A DNA stretch of 64,000 bases from Paraphaeosphaeria minitans (taxonomy: Eukaryota; Ascomycota; Dothideomycetes; Pleosporales; Didymosphaeriaceae): contig WJXW01000004.1 in the NCBI GenBank assembly GCA_015832175.1, forward strand, positions 1,736,001 to 1,800,000, read 5' to 3'. Positions 55,758-64,000 of the stretch are shown here, one piece after another. Below the pieces are notes generated by a model that saw only the letters and a list, made by a program, of their open reading frames with translations, made no database searches and had not been told where the DNA came from. Position 1 is the first letter of the stretch. Each line of letters begins with the position of its first letter. The position numbers were made by a program, and so were the translations under genes.

Positions 55758-56769
55758 ATGCCAAAGACTAAAGTCGTACATGTTAGCTCGCATGAAATGT
55801 TCGCATTGCCAGTGTTCATTCCAGACGCGAAGGCGCCGGTATGCACCTTCCAACCCATCGATTTCACCCTCTGTCACTTTACTAGGGGTGAATCGTGGCT
55901 GGAATATTGACAATATTAGAATTACCTCCGGCTTTCACTGTAGGCTTGCCAAGTCCAGAGAAGGTCAAGGCGTTACGTGCAATGATTCATGCTATCAATA
56001 ATGGGAATGAAAGAACCGTTAATAATCGCGAAGCTAATTCACTGGCCGCAATTGGAGTTCTGGGGGATCCATACGCGCAATTCGTTAAAACAGGATACAT
56101 CAAACAGATTCGCGGGACCTTGAAAAGCCTCTAGAGAGTAGACGAAGACTTTGTGTCCGCAACGATTGAGAACGTGGGTAAGGGTAGCTCATTTGCCGTC
56201 AATAAGATTTGCGCAGTGATAGAGGCCACAGGGTTCGACACGCCCTCGTCAATCGCGTTTCTTCTCCCCGAGGTAAAAAATGCGCTCGACTATGACCCAG
56301 CATGCTTGCCAGCACCGTTTGTTCTGGACGGAAGCTACCTTTCAAGAATCTCAGAAATACCTACACTCGCAATTTTAGGCTACCCAGGGGCCTATTGGCC
56401 TCTCTTCGAGATGCAAGCTCGCGCCACTGTCCGTGTCTGGGACTCTTCACCTTCGTTTGTGGTCACCCGCACGCCACAACAGCTGGAACAAAGGCCCAAG
56501 CTACGAGGGTACTTCCAGGAGCTGCAAAAGGCGTATAAAGAGGGGAGAAAGAAGGAGATACCGCAGAATCCATTCGGCGATACATTGGCGCCCTTGAACA
56601 AGCCAGCCGCGAGCTCAAAATCGTGCGCTTCGACTTGGGATTCTCGAAAAATGAAGGGTTCGTCTGCTCGTATCGATATACGGAGGCTGGGAGTGACAAG
56701 ACGGAGGATATGAAGACATTGATGGAGGTGCAGAGTGTGCGGAGAGCAGGGCAGAAGGGTGGCTTTTAG
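55758..56769 (+). pseudogene. Unknown gene with at least three disabling lesions
   Basis: Three protein-like segments lie in order in different frames. (1) MPKTKVVHVSSHEMFALPVF to FTRGESWLEY, ended by TGA near 55910. (2) ILTILELPPAFTVGLPSPEKV onward from about 55895, crossing an in-frame TAG at 56132-56134 and continuing as RVDEDFVSATIENVGKG and LAILGYPGAYWPLFEMQARA. (3) after a frame change between about 56540 and 56580, ESIRRYIGALEQASRELKIV and RFDLGFSKNEGFVCSYRYTE to the stop at 56767-56769. None of the breaks has a convincing GT-AG intron. I do not recognise the family. A recently dead gene is the best reading. Confidence 0.55.
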
Positions 56770-57241
56770 GCGAGAGCCGTGGCCCGATGCTTGATGGGGA
56801 AGTGGATAGCAGCTGCGCAACATGCAGAGAGTAATGTTGGAGTTGTGTAACTCTCGTTTCTTCTGAGATGTCCGACCGGCATACAAGTGGGAGTACATCA
56901 ACCCGGAACATGGCGAAGTTTGGCGATATGCAGAGGCTACCGATCACATGACCGTTTGGGGCGTCGAACAGGATGGATGGAGTATAGGAGCTCAGTTGAG
57001 CACTTTGGATTTTACACACGCTCAGCAAGAGCATAGCAAAAACACGGCAGCGGCCGTGCGAGATCCATGCTCTGGCCCTGCCATGGACGTGGAAGGTTTC
57101 CGATTCCACTTTGCCGGGTCCACATTGAGATCATGGACCATGATTAAGGCTGCTCGCGAACTGAACTTTGTCCGTGTGACGACAGCTTAGTCTTTGTAAA
57201 CCAGAAATCCAACCTTGCACATGCACTACCTACGAAAGTCT
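56770..57241. other. Intergenic region
   Basis: 472 bp at the 3' side of the Nudix gene. No gene seen. Confidence 0.45.
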
Positions 57242-58042
57242 TCACAACTTCCATCGCTTGGCACACTCTACACCCTCGGCCAGCGTGCCGACCCGTGCAT
57301 CGATTGCATACCCTTCTTTCTCAAACTTCCTGCACTGATCCCACAAATCTCTCAGAGGAACTGAGAAGGTCTCGATGAACTCATTGTCTTCCAGCGACGG
57401 TTGGGGGTTCTGGTTTTCTGGAAGCGAGAGATCGACAGTGACATGAATCATGCGCAAGTTCGTATTGCAGAAACCCGGATCTGCCGTCCTATCATTAGTT
57501 ATCCAATTACCGCACCGTCCAGAAAGTAAACTCACCGTTGAACATGATAGGGCTGACGCCGAAGTCCCCTTCCATTACTTTGCCAACGTAGCCGGTCTCC
57601 TCCTTGAGCTCTCGCACTGCGCAGTCCTCGGCACTCTCATTGGGATCAATGAGCCCAGCCGGTACTTCGATGACGGTGGCATCGACGGGAGGCCGCCATT
57701 GCTTCTGCAGGAGGATCCGCGGAGAATCGTCTGGCTTGTTCGGATCTTGAAGTACTGCCAGGATGCCTACACCGTCGATGTCTGCGCCTTCAGGGCGGGT
57801 GAGACGCTCGCCCGATTCCCATGTGCGTTCGACACCTTCTGGGTCTGTGTAGGTGATCCTAAGGATGAAGATTAGGACTAGTCATCTGATCCGTGGCCCG
57901 AGATGCGATGCTCACTTGACGAGAGTTGCCCATTTGGCTTCTTTGTGATCCTGGGATACTTTAGAGACGCTCTAGTTTTGGAAGTTTCTCAACACACCAA
58001 TGGTTCAACCTTGACCACTTTCGACTGCTTTGTGCTCGCCAT
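57242..58042 (-). CDS. Nudix hydrolase, ADP-ribose pyrophosphatase-like
   Basis: Four exons: 58042-57998, 57950-57916, 57858-57536 and 57480-57242; 213 aa. The Nudix box is complete: GLIDPNESAEDCAVRELKEE then TGY, fitting G-x5-E-x7-REU-x-EE-x-G-U. Upstream ITYTDPEGVERTWE, RILLQKQWRPPVDATVIEVP and downstream GVSPIMFN/DPGFCNTNLRMIHV are typical of the YSA1/NUDT5 class, which hydrolyses ADP-ribose and related nucleoside diphosphate sugars. The 45 nt and 35 nt first exons give MASTKQSKVVKVEPL/DHKEAKWATLVK, matching relatives. Introns are 47-57 bp GT-AG, the last with a strong AACTAAT branch. Cytosolic; exact substrate is inferred. Confidence 0.9.
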
Positions 58043-60410
58043 CGCTACGTCTTGCTAATTTGAGATGCGGTGTGGGTAGACCACAAAACGGTGGAAGGCG
58101 CACCGCCGCACCCCAATTGTGGCGGGGCAAGGCGCCGCCAAGACCGACGACCGCAAACTAGGTACCAACTTAAAGGTAGAGATGTGGGCGACTCCTTGAC
58201 CTTACCGTAGCTTCTGTCTCACATACAACCTACCCGCCTGCGCCTGCGAACATAGAACTCCCATGTACAATGTGACGCCCTACCGGCTGCGTTGTCGACT
58301 GGAAATGCATCGTCGCCCTCGTGGAGACTCGCCATGGATAACGCCTCACCGAGCCGTGTAGGCGACCACGACTACGTCTATCCCAGGTCCTGTACGAATG
58401 CTCGAGGGTTGTGGTTCAGGCCGGCCAAGAAAGACTAGGCCGCTTCCATCACCGTCGTTGAAAAGCTTCACCGGGCGAACGGGGACTCGCCCTCCGCGAG
58501 GCTTGTCACCCTGTTTTCTTTTGCCAACGTTGGAAAACACCACAACAGCTGCCTTGTGTTGAAATTCACCTCAATTCGGTACTTATGAGCTCGCCATATT
58601 AGAATCGATAGTCCCGCTCGGTCTCTGTCCGGCTTAGTGACGACTTACCAGGCTAGTTCACTGTAGGGGACCTGCATTTTAGCCACGGTGGAGACGCACC
58701 CTGCGAGGAGATTAATGCATGAGTCGTGGTACACATTCGGTGGCGCCGCATTGTTCAGGCGTGTACGCCGTCAGGCTGCTAACTGCGACGGCACGCCTCT
58801 TACCTCGGTGGCGCAGCAAGTGTTCAGCTACCCCAGAGCATCGTTTCGGTTGTCCAGGACTATTGCCTACTTTGCAAGGCTCACCGCAACGAAAATTCTG
58901 TTCGGATCAGACATGTTGTTGAGTAGGAAGTAAATGGGCTTCATGCTCTCGATGGTAGAAGGCCCCTGGTTGAGTTCGTCTCATGTTCGCTCACATGACT
59001 AGCGATTCACGACTCAAAGAGACCGGACGGCAGGGAACATGTGTAGCCAGACCTACAGCCGACGGCGCGCTGCATGTGTTTCAGGAGGCAGGTGCGTGCT
59101 ATACTGCACAGCGACGCCTGGTGATACTTTCGCACAGGTCAAATGCATGTTCCGAGATGACTCGGTAAGTTGGATCACCTAATAGGTAAGCGACATTCAT
59201 GCAGCGAGTCACGAGCGGCCGGAAAGGATCATCAATACGCGAGAGCAAATGTCTCCCGAGCTTTCCCCTGGAGGTGACAGACCGGAAAGACTCGCGCTCT
59301 TCTCGTGGTTGAATTTCTCGCCTCGCCGTACAGTTCTCCTGCCAAGCCAGATGGGGTGGAGACGGCGGCGTAGCTAACGCACTCGCTTGTCCTGTTCCTC
59401 GTTGCGTACTGCGTGCCAACAGGGGTGGCCCGCCCTTCCGCCTGCAAGCCATCACCGTTTGGGCTCCTCAGATCACGGCCCGGTAGATGAATGTGCCATC
59501 CATGGCTCTCGCCGATTGCCGACTAAATTTGGCAATCCGTAACGCACACACACACACACACAGCCGTCTCTACGCGAGCCAGCTGTAGGCTTCAAGAAGC
59601 GGCGCGTACCACGTTTAGTTCAAGTAAAGCATTAGCTAGCATGGGCGACTTTCCGCGAAGTTCGTACATGGCGCCTGGGCAGGGCTCCAACCACTAGAAT
59701 GTCAAACACGTTCTATTCCAGAGCGGCTAGCACCTGGCGAGAAGGGTGTCTAGAATAGGAACTGCACAGGCCCCAGGCCCAATTATTGACCGTAAGCGCT
59801 CGGCTCACGGATGCACTATGGAGTCTAGTCCTCGTTTCGCAGGAAACTCAGAACGATCAAGGTCCAAACATGCGAATGCTAACACCCATGGCGCCAGAGG
59901 GGCGCTATACCGAGGGGCCGGCAGAATGGTAGGGCTTCTTTACTGAGCGGAGCCCCGTTCCCCAACAGTGTGTTCTGTTCCTGGATTTCTGCGACTGTCA
60001 AGCCTTCGTTCACCAGTGTGCCCAAGCACACGTCCTCTCGTTCCTGCTCACCTCGTTATACAGTCGCGGAACTGCTTCGTTCCACCACGCTCCTTCGCTG
60101 CTCATCGACAAGTTGCAAGGATAATTTTCGCGTCTAGCTGAAACGACTCATCCCGCCTTCCCCCACGTTCACTACGTTTTTGGCAGCCTGTAACAGCCTT
60201 CTTCCGCAGTCGAACGGTTTTGGATTTCTTCCCGGATCACTACTATCGAATCCTCTAGCGCGTGAGGCTTGGACTCACTCGCCTTCTGGTCTTCTCTCAT
60301 ATCTTCGTCGTCCGCTCGCAGCAGACGTGGTACCCGCTGGCGAAGGGGTCCAGGATCTACCGTCACTCATTTATTTTACAAGCCTACCATTACATAACTT
60401 AATATTCAAC
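58043..60410. other. Long divergent intergenic region
   Basis: 2.4 kb between divergent genes. It contains a short (CA)n run near 59545-59562. The open frames are short and unlike known proteins, and T/C-rich stretches before 60411 fit a promoter and 5' UTR. No tRNA was found. Confidence 0.45.
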
Positions 60411-61759
60411 ATGAGCAACTGGTTCGGAAACCTTCAGCTTGCCTACAAATACATGTAAGCCAGGTTGTGTTCGACGGCGTTGATGTGTTGCTGACGTCCG
60501 CAGTGTTGTATTCATCTCCTTGTTGCTTCTGACCATCTTAGCCGGATTGGTCAAGGTCTTCTTCGTCCGCAGGAAGTCAGTAAGGTCCAACGACATGTGT
60601 CGCCACGTACTAACAAAGGCATAGGCTCAAGAAGCTTGTAGCGAAGCAGAACGAAGATGGAGAAGTCAGGGAAGAGAGGATGGAGCTGACGGGACGGGAA
60701 AAGGACCAAGGGGACTACTTTGGAGTGCGCGCGTTGGAAGCAGGTTTCTACGCCGGCGTGGCGCAATCTGCGCCGACGTCAAGAGCCAATTCGGTTGTAG
60801 GAAGCCCATTCATGAGCACGAGCACCCTCGTTGGTGGTGGTGGGGGCAACTTTGGAGACTCGAAGAACAACAGCGTCACCGCTCTCCCTCTTGCTCACAC
60901 CAGAGAGCGCAACAACAGCGCCATCCGCGACTCGGATACGCTGCCATCGCCACAGTCAGAGGACGCGCCCAGAAGAAGGTCGCCTCCAGCCATTCGCCTC
61001 GCGCCGTCAACTGCCGAGCTGACGGGTCGGCATCGATTCAGCGCTGGCGTCGACATGAACCAGAACGTACCTCCGTCCCCGTCTGGCTCCCGAGGCCCGC
61101 CATCCCCATCGTTTGGCGGCTCGGACCATGGCGATAGCGACGGAGCTCTGTCACCACGCTCGCAAATGTCGCCCACCTCTCCCGTCACACATTATGCTCC
61201 GAACCCACCACAGCTACCCATGCCGCAACCTGAAGGCTTCCGTGCGTCATTCGTGTCTGTCTACGACCACTACAAGTCGCAAACGGCATCCATGCTCATG
61301 GCTTCACCCACGAGCACGGACGCCCCAGCGCAACCTTCCATGGCGATGCCCGGCATCACGTTGAACGACAGTGGTACGTAGTCGCTTCGTGACGATGACA
61401 CACATTGCTAATTTGCATCAGACGCGCCTCCCAACTCTCCTGTTCGGCTCCTACCCAAGACGTACCAGCCGGCCCACAACCGTGACGACAGCGACTCGAG
61501 CAGCATCTACAGCGAAGCGCGGCACAGCAAACTGGGGAACGATGCAAACCGACAATCAACCATCGGTCCTTTTCCGGCGAAGGGCGAAAACCGCAAGACG
61601 CTCCTCCCACCAGCAGCTGGCGACAACCGATACAGCGACATCTACGACGCGTACTACCGTCAATCGATGATCCAGGGCGATACGAGCGTGACGGACTCAG
61701 CGCGAGCAGACGATGAGCACCAGGCTGGGGACAAGGCGGGTACGGGCATGGCGATGTGA
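60411..61759 (+). CDS. Single-pass membrane protein with disordered tail, unknown function
   Basis: Exons are 60411-60454, 60504-60575, 60625-61373 and 61422-61759, giving 400 aa. The short N-terminus (MSNWFGNLQLAYKY) leads straight into one transmembrane helix (IVVFISLLLLTILAGLVKVFF) followed by basic residues (VRRKLKKLVAK), so the long C-terminus should face the cytosol. The remaining 350 residues are Ser/Pro-rich and disordered, with SP-containing sites and PP-x-SP motifs suited to phosphorylation. The second intron has a perfect TACTAAC branch but an unusual GTCAGT donor. I do not recognise the family; the arrangement resembles conserved fungal membrane-anchored regulators. Confidence 0.75.
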
Positions 61760-62661
61760 GGAGGTCGGATTACAGTTTTTTAGGACGGCGTTTGGCTGAC
61801 CCATGTCGGTTGGGGGCTCGTACCATCGCTACGCAGCGTTGGGGGCTCAGTCCAAGGCAGGTGGGGATTACGCACAGGGCGCATCTAGCACAGCGAGGCG
61901 TTTTGACTGATTTGGCTGATTTGGTTGCTTTTACTGCACCACGTTTCACGGCAGCCGACTGCACACGCTCTTTGATTTTGGCCTTGGGGTCGATGAGGTG
62001 GAAGGGAGGGAGGAGGGGGAAAGAAGGAGGGGAAGAAGGAAGAAAGGAAGGAAGAAGGAGAAAAGAAGAAGGAAGAAGGAAGATAAGACCGGCGCGATTG
62101 TGGAGGCAACGACGACTTACTCTGGACGCTTCATGGGTCGCTGGCAGTACCTACGGTAGCACCGGCGGCGGCGTCTCGGACTGCGATGGGCACGACGACA
62201 AAGAAGTATCATTACCCATATCCATATTGACTGTAATTTCTATTGGCGGCGCATGCTGCGACTATAAACACCCTATCCACACCCAATGCTCTTCCAAAGG
62301 AAGTTTTCTCTTAGTTGCCTGCTGAACGGAGACGGGACTGATGATGGGCCGACGGTCAGGGCGTCTGGGGTAGTTTTTCACGTGTTGATCGGACCATCGC
62401 GGCCGCTGGCGGGTGACTGGCGGGTGATTGGCGGGCCCCTGGCAGAACCGAGGCGGTGAGTTTGCGCGATTGGGGGCGCCGACGGTGTTTCTTAACATCG
62501 CCACCGCCCGGTGAATTGAAACTTCATGACTTCATGACGCCTAGCGACAACGGGGAACCCTGAGTAATACCTTTCGCCTTGCGGGACGTTGTCGGCATTC
62601 TCGTCGTGCTGCGAGTCCAATTGCACCAGATCATCACTTGACACGCACGTGATCTTGCGAC
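61760..62661. other. Intergenic region, ERG1 promoter
   Basis: 902 bp between two plus-strand genes, containing the purine tract listed separately and, toward 62661, the ERG1 promoter and 5' UTR. No coding signal. Confidence 0.5.
62000..62093 (+). repeat. 94 bp uninterrupted purine (GA-rich) tract
   Basis: A run of only A and G built from GGA, GAAGG and AAGGAAG-like units. It lies about 570 bp upstream of the ERG1 ATG. Long homopurine-homopyrimidine mirror-like tracts can form triplex DNA. Confidence 0.9.
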
Positions 62662-64000
62662 ATGTCCACCACCACCACCACCACCACGGCCACGGCCACG
62701 GCCACGGCCACGTCGCAGGGCGCCCCGACAGCGTCGACGACACTGCGGGGGCGGACCATGGAGCACAAGGGCGCGCTGGGTGCCGTCGAGACGCAGGACA
62801 AGCGCGCGGTGCGGCGGCGAGAGAACCATGAGGCCGACATTGTCATCGTGGGCGCGGGCGTGCTGGGCTGCGCGGCCGCCGTGGCATTTGGCAAGCAGGG
62901 CCGCAGCGTGCTGCTGTTGGAGAGGAGCCTCAAGGAACCCGACCGTATCGTGGGCGAGCTGCTGCAGCCCGGCGGTGTGCGGGCGCTCGAGGAGCTGGGC
63001 CTTCGAGGTACATTCACCCTGTCCATCCCACCACGAAGTGGGAGTGCGAGTGGCCCTGGCTAATTGATATCCCAGACTGCCTCGAGGGCATCGACGCCAT
63101 CCCCTGCTGCGGCTACCAGATTGACTTCCACCGCGAAGCCGTGCACATTCCCTACCCGAACGACCTGATCCCCAATTCGACCGCCCGCCCCGAGGGTCGC
63201 TCCTTTCACCACGGCCGCTTCATCCGCAAGCTGCGCGACGCCGCCCGCGCCGCGCCCAACGTCACCGTCGTCGAGACCACCGTCACCGACGTCGTCAAGG
63301 ACTCGTACACGGCGCAAATCCTGGGCGTCGAAGCCCAGACGGCGGGGAAGCCCGACTACTACTTCGGCACCTTGACGCTCGTCGCCGATGGCTACGCTTC
63401 CAAGTTCCGCAAGGGATACATAGATGCAGTCCCCGAGGTGCGCTCCAAGTTCTGGGCCCTCGAGCTCATCGATGCCGACTTGCCGCGCCCGCACCACGGC
63501 CACGTCGTGCTGAGCGACGCGCCGCCCATCCTCATCTACCAGATCGGCACCCACGAGACCCGCATCCTGATCGACGTGCCCGAGGGCTGCCCGACTGCCT
63601 CCCTCAAAGCCGGCGGCATCAAGAACCACATGCTGAACGTCGCCTTGCCCGCGCTCCCGCCATCGGTCCAGCCCTCGTTCCGCCGCGCACTGGCAGAGGG
63701 AAAGCTGCGGAGCATGCCGAACAGCTTTCTCCCGCCCGCCACGCAGAAAACCCCCGGCATGCTCATCCTCGGCGACGCGATGAACATGCGCCACCCGCTG
63801 ACCGGCGGCGGCATGACGGTCGCGCTCAACGACGTACTCCACCTGTCTCGGCTCCTCTCCCCCTCGGCCGTCCCCAACCTCGAAGACACATCCGCCGTCC
63901 TGGCAGCTGCGCGACAGTTCCACTGGCAACGCAAGGACTCTTCCTCCGTGATCAACATCCTCGCTATGGCTTTGTACAGCCTCTTCGCCGCCGACGAGCC
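62662..64000 (+). CDS. ERG1: Squalene monooxygenase (epoxidase), partial at window end
   Basis: FAD-dependent enzyme converting squalene to 2,3-oxidosqualene in ergosterol synthesis at the ER; target of allylamines. Exon 1 is 62662-63007 and exon 2 begins at 63076 (68 bp phase-1 intron), running past base 64000. The FAD dinucleotide-binding motif ADIVIVGAGVLGCAAAVAFG leads to VLLLERSLKEPDRIVGELLQ. Downstream are SFHHGRFIRKLRDAA, TLVADGYASKFRKG and the second FAD motif LILGDAMNMRHPLTGGGMTV. The N-terminus is an unusual Thr run, then Thr/Ala repeat, from CCA/ACC and CACGGC repeats. At least 420 residues are present; the C-terminal hydrophobic ER-binding helices are cut off. Confidence 0.95.

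Noticed and set aside
58688..59946. Several 60-120 codon frames in the 58-60 kb gap
   Set aside because: Overlapping on both strands, no splice continuity, no family motifs.
62880..63960. Minus-strand frames of up to 289 codons over ERG1
   Set aside because: Antisense shadow produced by high-GC codon bias in the squalene epoxidase exon.

Overview
This 64 kb window is nuclear DNA of a filamentous ascomycete (Pezizomycotina). The evidence is short GT-AG introns of about 43-134 bp with CTAAC- or CTGAC-like branch points, a HET-domain gene, a fungal PI-PLC-like GPI protein, a sedolisin protease, an Mtr-like amino acid permease and squalene epoxidase. A Dothideomycete is my guess, but class level cannot be proven from the sequence alone. 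There is no operon logic, rRNA, CRISPR array or intact transposon, and I found no convincing tRNA.

Layout. Housekeeping block, 1.4-30.3 kb: RRP5 (-) and a Cdt2-like WD40 gene (+) share a 331 bp divergent promoter. Then come an F-box-like gene, a broken C2H2 gene, a secreted PLC-like protein (-), a small calycin-like protein (+), the microtubule bundler ASE1 (-), a DUF1308 gene (-), SRP9/SRP21 (+), an acidic unknown (-) with a long (GT)n tract just upstream, a decayed F-box-like remnant, glyoxalase II with six exons, and an unknown membrane protein. HET block, 30.9-35.6 kb: a 712-residue HET-domain gene (+) is bracketed by two minus-strand genes that look like divergent paralogs and share an intron at the same codon and phase. 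Nutrient block, 36.8-52.4 kb: an Mtr-like amino acid permease, a membrane-anchored amidase, a POT/PTR2 peptide transporter, an HSL-type esterase, a frameshifted NCS1 permease and a secreted sedolisin tripeptidyl peptidase. Taken together these would digest protein or peptide outside the cell and import the products, with some purine/pyrimidine or amide use. Tail, 53.7-64 kb: an AlaX-type tRNA editing protein, a pseudogene with three lesions, a Nudix hydrolase, a single-pass membrane protein with a disordered tail, and squalene epoxidase ERG1, which runs off the end.

Most multi-exon models were assembled by hand. In each, splice phases were checked so that the summed exon lengths are a multiple of three. 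Several genes carry clear lesions: the C2H2 gene, the F-box-like remnant, the NCS1 permease and the 55.8-56.8 kb locus. The accessory stretches between housekeeping genes are therefore decaying. The most interesting locus is the HET gene flanked by paired paralogs.
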